NCBI GenBank assembly: GCA_964344255.1
Contig: CAYFMQ010000005.1
Span: 62,001-126,000, forward strand
DNA: 64,000 bases
Source of the DNA: JAJFIE01 sp964344255
GTDB lineage: Bacteria; Pseudomonadota; Alphaproteobacteria; Rhodospirillales; Casp-alpha2
Direction of reading: 5' to 3'
Position 1 is the stretch's first letter, and each line of letters starts with the position of its first letter. The notes under the pieces are model-generated. The model was not told where the DNA came from. It did no database searches and saw only the letters and a program-made list of their open reading frames with translations. Shown here piece by piece: positions 1-9,547 of this stretch. A program made the translations under genes and the position numbers.

Positions 1-87
1 AAAATCGGGGGAAGCCATCAGGAAATAGGCGCACGCACTGCCGATGACGCCGCCACCGATGATGACAATGTCGCTGGTTTCAGACAT
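1..87 (-). CDS. FAD-dependent oxidoreductase, N-terminal fragment
   Basis: Only the first 29 codons lie in the window; the gene runs off the left edge. The protein starts MSETSDIVIIGGGVIGSACA, a Rossmann FAD-binding motif (GGGVIGSA) right at the N-terminus, as in the DAO/glycine-oxidase family of flavoproteins. The ATG is at 87. Substrate cannot be told from this fragment. It lies downstream of the phaB terminator, so it is probably a separate transcription unit. Confidence 0.75.
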   Translation of the reverse strand, partial: MSETSDIVIIGGGVIGSACAYFLMASPDF

Positions 88-106
88 GGAACGCCAGCCC
101 CCCTAG

Positions 107-147
107 AAAAGAAAACGGCTCCGCATCCTGTTATGAACGCGGAGCCG
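107..147 (-). terminator. Rho-independent terminator after phaB
   Basis: On the minus strand a perfect 9-bp stem (CGGCTCCGC at 116-124 against GCGGAGCCG at 139-147) with a 14-nt loop is followed by a TTTTCTTTT tract (107-115). It lies 30 bp past the phaB stop, the right place to end the phaAB transcript. Confidence 0.85.
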
Positions 148-176
148 CATTTTGGCAATGTCGGGTCCTCTTCGGG

Positions 177-902
177 TCAGGTCAGGTACTGACCGCCGTT
201 CGCCGTCAGGGTCGATCCGGTGATGAAACCGGCGTCATCGGATGCCAGGAAGACGACGCAGCGGGCGATCTCTTCAGCCTGTCCCAGCCTGCCGACGGGA
301 ATTTGCGGGATGATGACTTCGTTAAGGATTTTTTCCGGAACGGCCATGACCATCTCGGTGCCGATGTAACCGGGTGCAATGGCGTTGACGGTAATGCCCT
401 TGGAAGCCGTTTCCAGCGCCAGCGCCTTGGTGAAGCCCAACTCGCCCGCCTTGGCGGCAGAATAGTTGGTCTGACCGAACTGTCCTTTCTGGCCGTTGAT
501 GGAACTGATGTTGATGATCCGGCCGAAACCCTGCTCACGCATGCTGTCGATGACGTTGCGGCAGGTGTTGAACAGTCCGTTCAGGTTGGTGCCGATGACG
601 GCGTCCCAGGTTTCACGGTCCATTTTGTGCAACGGCTTGTCGCGGGTAATCCCGGCATTGTTGACCAGGACTTCGATGGCGCCAAGGTCGTTGGTGATCT
701 GCGTCATGGTCGCCGTCGTGGCATCGAAATCACCGACATCGAACTTGTAGACGGCAATGCCGGTTTCTTCCTTGAAGGCGTTGGCGGCTTCGTCATTACC
801 GGCATAGCTGGCGGCAACGGTATAGCCTTCGGCGGTTAACGCCTGGGAAATCGCTTTCCCAATTCCTCTGGTGCCACCGGTCACCAATGCAACACGTCCC
901 AT
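177..902 (-). CDS. phaB: acetoacetyl-CoA reductase (PhaB)
   Basis: NADPH-dependent reduction of acetoacetyl-CoA to (R)-3-hydroxybutyryl-CoA, the second step of polyhydroxybutyrate synthesis, in the cytoplasm. The 241-residue protein has the short-chain dehydrogenase pattern: N-terminal cofactor motif TGGTRGIG, NNAG near residue 90, and the Ser...YSAAK catalytic set (INISSINGQKGQFGQTNYSAAK region). QFGQTNYSAAKAG and the C-terminal GGQYLT are typical of PhaB rather than FabG. The start at 902 follows GGAGAGAA at good spacing. It lies about 100 bp downstream of phaA on the same strand and ends before a strong terminator, so phaA-phaB is an operon. Confidence 0.95.
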   Translation of the reverse strand: MGRVALVTGGTRGIGKAISQALTAEGYTVAASYAGNDEAANAFKEETGIAVYKFDVGDFDATTATMTQITNDLGAIEVLVNNAGITRDKPLHKMDRETWDAVIGTNLNGLFNTCRNVIDSMREQGFGRIINISSINGQKGQFGQTNYSAAKAGELGFTKALALETASKGITVNAIAPGYIGTEMVMAVPEKILNEVIIPQIPVGRLGQAEEIARCVVFLASDDAGFITGSTLTANGGQYLT

Positions 903-955
903 ACTTTCTCTCCATTAAATGCCTAATCAGGCAGGTTTTGTCCCCATTTTTTTTT

Positions 956-987
956 GGTGTCAGGCGCTTCTGCGGCGCCCTGACACC
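956..987 (-). other. intercistronic hairpin between phaA and phaB
   Basis: GGTGTCAGGCGC (956-967) pairs with GCGCCCTGACACC (975-987) with one bulged base and a short loop. On the minus (transcribed) strand the stem is followed by a run of A, not U, so it does not look like a terminator. A role in mRNA stability or in setting the phaA:phaB ratio is inference. Confidence 0.6.
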
Positions 988-1006
988 GAAACATCAATCA
1001 TGAGGA

Positions 1007-2185
<1,179 letters not shown>

Positions 2186-2307
2186 AATTCTCTCTCTCCA
2201 TCTGGCCCACTGGCTGATTACATCCGTGTGACAGACGGCAAAACGCCACCTGCCGCAGCGACAAGTGTTTCCTTGGAAAATATGGGATTTCCGAGGAAAC
2301 GTTCATT

Positions 2308-2324
2308 TTGCTGCACTGCAGCAA
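2308..2324. promoter_or_regulatory. PhaR-type operator upstream of phaAB
   Basis: TTGCTGCACTGCAGCAA is a perfect palindrome (8-bp arms around one base) containing CTGC-N3-GCAG, the arrangement reported for PhaR binding sites in alphaproteobacteria. It lies between the stop of phaC and the start of phaA, both on the minus strand, so it would control phaAB. The binding itself is inferred. Confidence 0.65.
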
Positions 2325-2364
2325 TATCGTGACCTAAAAAGAAAAGAGTGTCAAAACGGAATCA

Positions 2365-3585
2365 TTAATTTTTCATGATTTTTTCAAGCCAGGCCACCAT
2401 TGGATCGATCAACAAGTCTTTTGACCGCCGGCCCACCACCATGCCGATATGCCCCGTATCGACTCTCAGGGTTTCGCTGTCGGGCAGGGCGTCGGCCAAC
2501 GCCGTGGCGGAAGCTGGCGGAACGATATGATCGCGCCCCGGAATAAAGGAGAGGGACGGCGTGTTGATTCGCCCCGGTGTGACGGGCCTGCCGCCGACCA
2601 GCCAGTTTCCGTTCTGCGGGCGGTTTTCAATATACCAACCCTGCAGACAATCGCGCGCCGCCGGACCGGAGAGAGGAATGCCATCATTCAGCCAGTCTTC
2701 CAGCGAGACGAATGATTTTGCATTGGCCGAGTCGGGCGTCATCCTGGCGAAGCGCTGGAACTTGTCCAGGGTAAGCCAGGGATCCAGGCTGACAAACATG
2801 GCCTGCAGGACATCGACGGGCATCACGCCCATGATCTCAATCAGCGTGTCGAACTGGGGCATCATCGCTTCAAGCATGCGGATTTGCGCTTCATGTCCGG
2901 TATGGAAGTCCCAGGGCGTCGCCAGCAGGATGAGCGAAGAGGTTCTGTCGGGTAGCCGCTCCGCGAGCGCCGCGGCGAGCAAGCCGCCCATGCAATAGCC
3001 AAGCAGACAAACGGGGGAGTTGTCATGCCGTTCTGATACATAGTCCAGGAGTGGCTCCAACCGGTCCGTTATATAGGCGCTTAAGCCAAAGTCCTTTTCC
3101 TCCTCACCCGGCGAATCCCAATCGATGACATAAGGATGATATCCCTGCGCCGCCAACTGCCGCAGAAAGCTGTTGTCCTGTTCGAGGTCGAGAACGTAAT
3201 AGCGATTAACCAGGGAGGGAATGACTAGGACCGGCGGGGCCTTGCTTGCAGGACCGATGCCGTAATCAAGCAGCCTTGTCGTACCGAGGGACTGGACGCA
3301 TTCACCTGCATCCACCCGATGGCGAGGTGCCTGCCTGTAGAGACGGACGCCATCGGCGAACAAGCCTATCCTTTGGGTGAGTTCGGCCTGGACCGAGCTG
3401 GCTACGAGGTCTGGGTCGAACGGTGCGAAGGCTTCCGCAAGGTCACGCCCCTTTTCCGCCAGTTCCGGCTTCCAGGGCAGCGATCCGTTCCTCAAGTTGT
3501 TCAATGCGGCGATGGAGCTCATCGACAACATTGTGGTCAACGCCAGATGAAGCGGTAACGGTCGGGGCCCCGGTATTTCCGCCAT
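2365..3585 (-). CDS. phaC: poly(3-hydroxyalkanoate) synthase, class III-like (PhaC)
   Basis: Polymerises (R)-3-hydroxyacyl-CoA on granules. The 406-residue protein is an alpha/beta hydrolase with a cysteine lipase-like box GYCMGG (Cys198), aspartate in GRDHIV (Asp352) and histidine in TGHIGMVVG (His379), the synthase triad. Length is close to class III synthases (about 355-400) and well below class I. The chosen start (MAEIPGPRPLPLHL) follows GGAGGAAACA; an adjacent ATG at 3588 is equally possible. The start lies inside the 3' end of the upstream small gene, in another frame, giving an overlap of about 143 bp. A depolymerase activity is less likely given the Cys nucleophile. Confidence 0.88.
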   Translation of the reverse strand: MAEIPGPRPLPLHLALTTMLSMSSIAALNNLRNGSLPWKPELAEKGRDLAEAFAPFDPDLVASSVQAELTQRIGLFADGVRLYRQAPRHRVDAGECVQSLGTTRLLDYGIGPASKAPPVLVIPSLVNRYYVLDLEQDNSFLRQLAAQGYHPYVIDWDSPGEEEKDFGLSAYITDRLEPLLDYVSERHDNSPVCLLGYCMGGLLAAALAERLPDRTSSLILLATPWDFHTGHEAQIRMLEAMMPQFDTLIEIMGVMPVDVLQAMFVSLDPWLTLDKFQRFARMTPDSANAKSFVSLEDWLNDGIPLSGPAARDCLQGWYIENRPQNGNWLVGGRPVTPGRINTPSLSFIPGRDHIVPPASATALADALPDSETLRVDTGHIGMVVGRRSKDLLIDPMVAWLEKIMKN

Positions 3586-3841
3586 CATTGTTTCCTCCAT
3601 TCCGGTCATTGCCCTCCTCATTCACCGATGCGGCTTGCATCGCGGTAAGGGATGCCATCGCGGCGGCGCCTGCATTCATCAGTTGAACCGTTTGCGCCAT
3701 GACGCCGGCAAGGGCTTCGTCCGATGCGGCGCCTGCCAGTTGCTGTTGCCACAGGTCCACATACTGACGGGCAAGGCCGTTCAGGTCTCCCTGATCCCCA
3801 ACCCCTTGTTCACCATCCTCTCCGGATGGCGGCTCGGACAT
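3443..3841 (-). CDS. small PhaE/phasin-like synthase subunit (tentative)
   Basis: A 132-residue soluble protein that ends in a clear coiled coil (DELHRRIEQLEERIAALEAG). Its middle (ARQYVDLWQQQLAG...MAQTVQLM) is helical, with the spaced Trp/Gln seen in phasins and in PhaE subunits of class III synthases. The start MSEPPSG at 3841 has AAGGA eight bases upstream; longer in-frame starts lack this. It is directly upstream of and overlaps phaC, as expected for an accessory subunit, but it is much shorter than classical PhaE (about 350 residues). The family name is inference from context and coiled-coil content. Confidence 0.6.
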   Translation of the reverse strand: MSEPPSGEDGEQGVGDQGDLNGLARQYVDLWQQQLAGAASDEALAGVMAQTVQLMNAGAAAMASLTAMQAASVNEEGNDRNGGNNDGGNTGAPTVTASSGVDHNVVDELHRRIEQLEERIAALEAGTGGKGA

Positions 3842-3904
3842 TTTTTTTCCTTTTCCAGTCATCCGCATACCGCTTGTTTTTCCTGTTTCTACTATAACCG
3901 TCAT

Positions 3905-3970
3905 ATCGCATCTGCGTAAGAATTCCTTATCCGGCTTATTGCAGCTGCGTAACAATTCGTTGCGGCGCAA
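3905..3970. promoter_or_regulatory. PhaR-type operator cluster between phaC operon and phaR
   Basis: The divergent intergenic region between the PhaE-like gene and phaR holds several TGC/GCA inverted elements: CGCATCTGCG near 3908-3917, GCAGCTGC at 3941-3948 and TTGC-GGC-GCAA at 3960-3970. These resemble the operator upstream of phaA, and autoregulation by PhaR is known in this family. The exact bound bases cannot be decided by eye. Confidence 0.45.
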
Positions 3971-4070
3971 TATGTTTCGCGCTACCAATATCCTGGATAT
4001 TGCTTCTATCCGGACCTTTAAGGGCCGGAATAATGAATCGGGAACAACATGAAAAAGGACCTGATCCACA

Positions 4071-4703
4071 ATGGCTGACAAAAATGATGAGACGGCGCAA
4101 CAGCCGATCACCATCAAGAAATATGCGAATCGACGTCTCTACAATACGGCGACGAGCAGCTATGTGACGCTGGATCATCTTGCCGAAATGGTGAAAGAAG
4201 GCGTTGAGTTTACCGTCTATGACGCCAAGACCGGTGAAGACATTACACGGTCGGTCCTGACCCATATTATTGTCGAGCAGGAAAGCAAGGGGCAGAACCT
4301 GCTGCCGGTCAGCTTTCTCCGTCATCTGATCAGTTTCTATGGCGACAGCCTGGAAGCCGTGGTGCCGAAGTATCTTGAGCATTCCATGCAATCCTTCGCC
4401 CGCAATCAGGAAAAGATGCGGGACTACCTGCAGGATGCCTTTGGCGGACTGACGCCGTTTTCAGCCTTTGAAGAGATGGGAAAGCAGAACGTCGCCCTCT
4501 TTGAATCGGCCATGAAAATGTTCACGCCGTTCTACCCCGAAGGCGAAGACGCCAAGGGCCAGGGAAATGGTTCTCAGGGAAATACGGCTTCCGGTAACGG
4601 AAATATCGATGCCGGGCAAAAAGATGAGGCCGACAACGGCGACATAGCCTCTCTCCGGGCGCAACTGGAAGCCATGCAGAAACGTCTGGATGAGCTTAGC
4701 TGA
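4071..4703 (+). CDS. phaR: polyhydroxyalkanoate synthesis repressor PhaR
   Basis: DNA- and granule-binding regulator that represses phasin and synthase genes when no polymer is present. The N-terminal domain (about residues 12-75) shows the family hallmark IKKYANRRLYNTATSSYVTL, followed by YDAKTGEDITRSVLTHII and the PHB accumulation domain with LLPVSFLRHLISFYGDSL. The C-terminus is a low-complexity Gly/Asn/Asp linker and a short coiled coil (LRAQLEAMQKRLDEL). It is divergent from the phaC operon with operator-like palindromes between them, which suggests autoregulation. Confidence 0.95.
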   Translation: MADKNDETAQQPITIKKYANRRLYNTATSSYVTLDHLAEMVKEGVEFTVYDAKTGEDITRSVLTHIIVEQESKGQNLLPVSFLRHLISFYGDSLEAVVPKYLEHSMQSFARNQEKMRDYLQDAFGGLTPFSAFEEMGKQNVALFESAMKMFTPFYPEGEDAKGQGNGSQGNTASGNGNIDAGQKDEADNGDIASLRAQLEAMQKRLDELS

Positions 4704-4740
4704 TCCTGGTGCGGAGAACAGGACTGTTAATAGTAGGAGC

Positions 4741-4760
4741 AGGCAAATCACGGTTTGCCT
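4741..4760 (+). terminator. hairpin after phaR
   Basis: AGGCAAA-TCACGG-TTTGCCT forms a 7-bp stem with a 6-nt loop 38 bp past the phaR stop. The following bases (CCCATTAAAC) are not U-rich, so it is a weak or Rho-assisted terminator candidate. Confidence 0.4.
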
Positions 4761-4870
4761 CCCATTAAACGATTTGCCCTACACAATTGATTCTTTTTAA
4801 GAATCTATACATTTTGCTAAGAAATCACTGTTAGCCTCATTCAGTTATCAACCAGACGATAAGAGAAATC

Positions 4871-6082
4871 ATGGTCAAAACTGTGTTCTCGCGATCCGTG
4901 AAGGCCGGAGAAGTAATTTTCCGGATGGGAGAACGCGGCCGTAACGCCTACATCATCGAGAAGGGGCGCGTGGAAGTTTCTTTCACCCGTGACGAGGAAA
5001 AGATTTTCGTTGCAGAACTGGGTGAAGGGGAAATTTTCGGCGAAATGTCCATGATCGACGATGCGCCGAGATCAGCTACGGTGACCGCCCTTGAAGATAC
5101 GGAACTTGTCGTCATTCAACGTTCCCGCTTTCAACGCCCGCTCTCGGCGAGCGATCCACTGACGAATATGCTCCTGAGAGTGGTGCTGGCCCGTTTCCGG
5201 GATGCTCAACATCAAATTTCCGGGTGGAAAACCACAGATGGCGATGCCATCGATCCTGCAATGGAGGAAATCAGGAATCTCGCCCTTTATCGCATCAAGA
5301 CGGAAAAGGACATGCGTCAGGGGCTGGATGCAGAAGAATTCATCCTGAATTACCAGCCCATCGTTAATTTGGAAAATGGTCACATCGCCGGTTTTGAAGC
5401 CCTAATGCGATGGGTGAAATCTGATGGCAGTTTCGTTTCGCCGGCTGAATTCATTCCCCTTGCGGAAGAAACGGGGTTGATCGTGGAACTCGGACGCTGG
5501 GCGCTTGAGCAGGCCATCAGTGACCATAAGAAATTCTCCGCCCGGTTTGTTGAGTCGTTTCCCGACATGCCACAGCCGTTCATGAGTATCAATGTCTCTG
5601 GTCTTCAGTTATCGGAGATGAGCGAGATCGGCCAGATAGAGAAAATAATCTCCCAAAGCGGCGCCGACCCTTCCCATATCAAACTTGAAATGACGGAAAC
5701 GTTGCTGGTCGAAGACCCTGATTACGCAGCTGAGGCTTTAAAACATATAAAGGAACTCGGCGTTTCCATCGCCATCGACGATTTCGGCACCGGTTACTCC
5801 AGCCTCAGTTACCTGCACCAGTTCCCGTTAGATACGCTGAAAATCGACAGGGCATTTGTCATCAACATGGAAACGTCTGAAAACAGCAGCCGGATCGTCC
5901 ACAGCATCGCCAATCTTGCCCAATCCCTTGAAATGGATATCGTCGCAGAAGGCATCGAAGAAAAAGCCCAGATGGATGAACTCAGGGCGCTCGGTTGCCA
6001 CTATGGTCAGGGATACTATATGGCCAAGCCCTCGGAAGCGGATGTCATTCTCGATCTGATCGACCGGAAGCAGGTCTGGTAA
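4871..6082 (+). CDS. cyclic nucleotide-binding domain - EAL phosphodiesterase
   Basis: A soluble 403-residue signalling protein. Residues about 5-115 form a cNMP-binding/CRP-like beta barrel (GEIFGEMSMIDDAPRSATVTA is the phosphate-binding cassette). Residues about 150-400 are an EAL domain with E176-A-L in FEALMRW, the ligand stretch NVSG, E-T-L in EMTETLLV, DDFGTGYSSLSYL (Asp303-304) and LKIDRAF, so the c-di-GMP phosphodiesterase residues appear intact. Cyclic-nucleotide gating of c-di-GMP breakdown is the likely role. It stands alone with its own promoter region (4761-4870). Given the LapG-type gene at 12.3 kb, it could feed the same c-di-GMP pool, but that is inference. Confidence 0.9.
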   Translation: MVKTVFSRSVKAGEVIFRMGERGRNAYIIEKGRVEVSFTRDEEKIFVAELGEGEIFGEMSMIDDAPRSATVTALEDTELVVIQRSRFQRPLSASDPLTNMLLRVVLARFRDAQHQISGWKTTDGDAIDPAMEEIRNLALYRIKTEKDMRQGLDAEEFILNYQPIVNLENGHIAGFEALMRWVKSDGSFVSPAEFIPLAEETGLIVELGRWALEQAISDHKKFSARFVESFPDMPQPFMSINVSGLQLSEMSEIGQIEKIISQSGADPSHIKLEMTETLLVEDPDYAAEALKHIKELGVSIAIDDFGTGYSSLSYLHQFPLDTLKIDRAFVINMETSENSSRIVHSIANLAQSLEMDIVAEGIEEKAQMDELRALGCHYGQGYYMAKPSEADVILDLIDRKQVW

Positions 6083-6102
6083 TTCCAATCCTGCAGCCTG
6101 AA

Positions 6103-6942
6103 TTAAGGTAGATCCCTGGCGACCCTGAAGCCCAGCCAGTAGCTGTTGACGACAACCGGGTTCTTTGCCCGGTAGGATGAGCGGGCGACCTTTTTGAAAT
6201 AATAGAACGATCCGCCACGCATGACCCTGAGCTTGCAATCACCGTCGGTTCTGGCGGAGCCGTCGGCGGGCGCGCCTTCATGGGTCGGGTTCCAGCAATC
6301 CGCCGTCCATTCGTAAGCGTTGCCAACCGTATCATAAAGCCCGAAAGGGTTAGGCTCGAACGAGCCCACCGGCGCCGTGCTGTGTGCGCTCCATTCGCTG
6401 CCGCAATCCTTGCAGTTCGCCCTGTTTTCCCCGGCGTCATCACCCCAGGGGAAAGTCGTCACCGTGCCGCCGCGATGGGCGTATTCCCACTCCGCCTCGC
6501 TGGGGACGCGGTACTGAAGTCCGGTCCTGGCGCTAATCCAGGCGATGTATTCTTCTACGTGATTGTAATTGACGTTAATGACCGGACGGTTGCCACGGCC
6601 CCATGCGTGATCGTCGGGATCGATGCTACAGCCGCCTTCATCCAGGCAGACCTGCCACTGATCGAAGGTGACCTCGAAACGGCCGATGGCGAAGGGATTG
6701 GAAATCGTCACCCGGTGCGGCGGGCCTTCCCTGGGAATCTTTCCGCCCAATCCCATAATGAACAGCCCTGGCGGGACGACAACCAGTTCAGGGCAGTCAT
6801 AACAATCCTTGAAGACGGTTCCCGGTTTGAGTCCATCCTGGGCCGCGGCATGGCCGGTTATAGCCACGAAGATGCCGAGCGTCAGCAGGGCGATAACGAT
6901 AAAACGGCAGGGGCGTGAAAGGTGTTTCGTTATCATGACCAT
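6103..6942 (-). CDS. secreted SUMF1/formylglycine-generating-enzyme-fold protein
   Basis: A 279-residue protein with a signal peptide (hydrophobic IVIALLTLGIFVAITGHAAA, residues 14-33) followed by an FGE-sulfatase domain: GGKIPREGPPHRVTI, FEVTFDQW, CxxxGGC, RPVINVNYNHVEEYIAWI, RVPSEAEWEYAHRGG, PWGDDAGENRANC, NAYEWTADCW, RVMRGGSFYY and C-terminal GFRVARDL. The paired active-site cysteines of true sulfatase-modifying enzymes are not apparent in the C-terminal RGGS segment, so it is probably a structural or binding member of the fold rather than a formylglycine generator. No sulfatase gene is nearby. The target is unknown. Confidence 0.85.
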   Translation of the reverse strand: MVMITKHLSRPCRFIVIALLTLGIFVAITGHAAAQDGLKPGTVFKDCYDCPELVVVPPGLFIMGLGGKIPREGPPHRVTISNPFAIGRFEVTFDQWQVCLDEGGCSIDPDDHAWGRGNRPVINVNYNHVEEYIAWISARTGLQYRVPSEAEWEYAHRGGTVTTFPWGDDAGENRANCKDCGSEWSAHSTAPVGSFEPNPFGLYDTVGNAYEWTADCWNPTHEGAPADGSARTDGDCKLRVMRGGSFYYFKKVARSSYRAKNPVVVNSYWLGFRVARDLP

Positions 6943-7011
6943 TCGTCCGGTTGTATCATCCAGGGATTATCAAAAACATATGTCTCTAAAGTAAGGCGGA
7001 AATATGATCGG

Positions 7012-8091
7012 TCAACTATCGGCGTCATCCAGGCGTTTTTCGGCCCAGCGTGCCGCATGGCGAACGATGCCGGCGTTGTCGTCAAGAAGGCTTCTGATAA
7101 GGGCCAGCAGGTTTTTCTCACCACTGTTCCCGGCGGCAATCAGGGCGTTGCGGACCATCCGGTCACGTCCGGTCCGTTTGATGGGAGAGCCGGAGAAGAC
7201 CTGTCGGAAGGCGGCGTCATCCAGGTCCAGCAAATCGGCGAGCCGGGGAGCCGTCATTTCCGCCCAGGGCAGGAAAGCCTGCTCACGGACCGGTTTGGCG
7301 TATTTGTTCCAGGGGCAAACGCTGAGGCAGTCATCACAACCATACAAACGATTCCCCATGTGCGGCATCAGTTCCGGATCAATGTCGCCTTTATGCTCGA
7401 TGGTCAGGTAGGAAATACATTTCGTGGCGTCGATCCGGTAGGCATCGTCCAACGCGCCCGTAGGGCAGGCCCGCTGGCATTTGTCGCAACTGCCGCAATG
7501 ATCCGCTTCCGGCATGTCCGGGGCCAATTCGAGCGTGGTGAAGACTTCCCCCAGGAAAAGCCACGATCCGAAATCACGCGAAACGAGATTGGTGTGTTTC
7601 CCCTGCCAACCGATCCCGGTGCGCGCCGCCAGCGGTTTTTCCATGACCGGCGCCGTATCGACGAAAACCTTCACTTCGTTCCCGAAACGCCCGGCCATCC
7701 AGCGGGCCAATGCCTTCAGGCGCTTCTTGACGATGTCGTGATAATCCTTGCCCTGGGCGTAGACGCTGATGGCGCCCCGCGTTGAACGCTTATGAATGGC
7801 GAGCGGATCGACGCCGGGCGCATAATTCATGCCCAAGGTGATAACGGACCGGACCTCCGGCCAGAGCGCAGCGGGAGATGACCGCCGCTCCAGGGTCTCG
7901 GCCATCCAGGTCATGTCGCCATGCAGGCCCTGGTTGACGAAGGAGGCCAGCGCCTCAGCATCCGTTTCTCTCAAGGTGGCGTCGGTAATGCCGACGGCAT
8001 CAAACCCGAGCGACAGGGCGTGCTTGCGAATTTCCTTCGACGCCTGCCCGGGCGAAAAATCTGTTGCGAAAGGGGTATCGATATCCGTCAC
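7012..8091 (-). CDS. queG: epoxyqueuosine reductase (QueG)
   Basis: Cobalamin- and 4Fe-4S-dependent enzyme that reduces epoxyqueuosine to queuosine in tRNA, the last step of the pathway. The 359-residue protein has the two ferredoxin-type clusters CGSCDKCQRACPTGA and CDDCLSVCPWN, the DUF1730 N-terminus (DAVGITDA..., YAPGVDP) and a C-terminal HEAT-like repeat (FSGSPIKRTGRDRMVRNALIAAGNSG). The start is a GTG at 8091, within a short GTCACT/AGTGAC inverted repeat. queF (9.5 kb), tgt (16.7 kb) and queA (18.8 kb) in the same window complete much of the pathway. Confidence 0.96.
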   Translation of the reverse strand: MTDIDTPFATDFSPGQASKEIRKHALSLGFDAVGITDATLRETDAEALASFVNQGLHGDMTWMAETLERRSSPAALWPEVRSVITLGMNYAPGVDPLAIHKRSTRGAISVYAQGKDYHDIVKKRLKALARWMAGRFGNEVKVFVDTAPVMEKPLAARTGIGWQGKHTNLVSRDFGSWLFLGEVFTTLELAPDMPEADHCGSCDKCQRACPTGALDDAYRIDATKCISYLTIEHKGDIDPELMPHMGNRLYGCDDCLSVCPWNKYAKPVREQAFLPWAEMTAPRLADLLDLDDAAFRQVFSGSPIKRTGRDRMVRNALIAAGNSGEKNLLALIRSLLDDNAGIVRHAARWAEKRLDDADS

Positions 8092-8273
8092 TCAAGTGAC
8101 CTCAAACGTTGTTTGCAGGGTTGTTCTAACATAACCGTTTATGTCCGGCTGTCCCATCAGGGATGTTGCCTGGGCAGGTTAGGTGAAGCACTCTCTCGCG
8201 TCGATTCCGATACGATGATATTCTGGAATCCGACCTGTGATTCTGAAGCCGAAATTGCGCAAAGGGGAGCCCG

Positions 8274-9458
8274 ATGGACGCCATAGCCGGAAAACCAAAT
8301 GTTGAAGCCCTTGCTTCGTACGCGACAGCGGACGACATGGTCCAGGCGCTGAAGCCACGCGAACCGGTCTACTGCCTGTATGAAGACCGCCTTAAAGCCG
8401 TTGCCAGGCGCTTTGTCGATGGTTTTCCCGGCAAGCCCATGTTTGCTGTCAAGGCCAACCCGTTTCATGCCGTTATCGACGCCTTGTGGGATGCAGGCAT
8501 CCGCTGTTTCGACACGGCCAGCTTGCCTGAAATCGCCCTGGTGCACGATAGGCACCCGGATGCGGAACTGTTTTATATGGCGCCTGTTCGGATTCACGGC
8601 ACCGTCCGCGACGCTTTCGATAAATACAATGTTCGTAATTTCGTCGCCGATCACCCAAGCGAAGTGGGACGTATTCTGGATGAGACCAATCCGTCAGAAA
8701 CGACGGTGTTTATCCGCACCGCGGTCGCCAATGAAGACGCCATTTATGATCTGTCGACAAAGTTCGGCGCATCGAAGGATGACACCCTGGCGATGATTGA
8801 TACTGTCCAGAAAGCAGGAGCCGAAGCCGCGTTGGCCTTCAACGTGGGGTCCATGGTCATGGACCCGGCGTCTTATGAATCCGGCATTGAGATTTGCACC
8901 GACATTCTGAACAAGACGGGCGCTTCGATCCGCAAGCTTGATATCGGCGGCGGTTTCCCGTGGGCCTATCCCGACATGGCCTCGCCGGAGCTTGAAGCCT
9001 ATTTTGACCGTATCGCCACCGCCAAGGCGGAACTGCCGCTGGCGGACAACGCCACGGTGTATTGCGAGCCGGGTCGTGCCCTGGTTGCCGACGGCATGTC
9101 CCTGGTGGTTCAGGTGCTGCTCAGAAAAGGCAACAGCATTTACTTAAATGACGGCGTTTACGGCAGTTTTTCCGAAAACAACATTTCGCACGGCGATGTC
9201 TGGTATCCGACCAAGATAATCCGCAACGACGGAACCCAGCCGGAAGGCGCTGCCGAGATGATGACCGTTTTCGGACCGACCTGCGATTCCCTGGACAAGC
9301 TGCCCAAGCCGGTACCCCTGCCTAGTGATATCCAGGAAGGCGACTGGATCGAGATCGGCACCATGGGGGCCTATTCCAACTGCGTCAGGACGGCGTTTAA
9401 CGGCTTTTATCCGGATACGTTCGTGTCGATAACGGACGGCGTTCCGCCTGAACTTTGA
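8274..9458 (+). CDS. ornithine/diamino acid decarboxylase, type III PLP fold
   Basis: A 394-residue PLP enzyme of the alanine-racemase-fold decarboxylases (ODC/LDC group), which convert ornithine or lysine to putrescine or cadaverine. The PLP lysine is in FAVKANP (Lys60), the phosphate-binding loop is DIGGGFP, EPGRALVADG binds PLP, and FGPTCDSLD carries the catalytic cysteine of the dimer partner. AGGGGAG precedes the ATG. Substrate (ornithine or lysine or both) cannot be settled by eye; the Asp of CDSLD favours the classic ODC family. It would supply polyamines, relevant to the agmatinase and acetylpolyamine-like genes at 29-36 kb. Confidence 0.9.
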   Translation: MDAIAGKPNVEALASYATADDMVQALKPREPVYCLYEDRLKAVARRFVDGFPGKPMFAVKANPFHAVIDALWDAGIRCFDTASLPEIALVHDRHPDAELFYMAPVRIHGTVRDAFDKYNVRNFVADHPSEVGRILDETNPSETTVFIRTAVANEDAIYDLSTKFGASKDDTLAMIDTVQKAGAEAALAFNVGSMVMDPASYESGIEICTDILNKTGASIRKLDIGGGFPWAYPDMASPELEAYFDRIATAKAELPLADNATVYCEPGRALVADGMSLVVQVLLRKGNSIYLNDGVYGSFSENNISHGDVWYPTKIIRNDGTQPEGAAEMMTVFGPTCDSLDKLPKPVPLPSDIQEGDWIEIGTMGAYSNCVRTAFNGFYPDTFVSITDGVPPEL

Positions 9459-9466
9459 TGTTTCAG

Positions 9467-9547
9467 CCGCACCCCCGGTAAGGAGCTATCTATCCGCGCC
9501 CCCGGTAAGGGGTTGTTTAACCGCGCCCCCGGTATGGGGCGACTCCC
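9467..9547. repeat. three tandem 27-bp repeats at the 3' end of queF
   Basis: Three consecutive 27-bp units start at 9467, 9494 and 9521; each opens with CCGC(A/G)CCCCCGGTA followed by a purine-rich half. The third unit encodes the last residues of QueF (APYRGRG) and the stop lies in the second unit, so the array extends the gene's 3' flank. It could arise by slippage; no function is known. Confidence 0.8.

Noticed and set aside
956..987. Terminator between phaA and phaB
   Set aside because: On the transcribed strand the stem is followed by A, not U, and phaB lacks its own obvious promoter.
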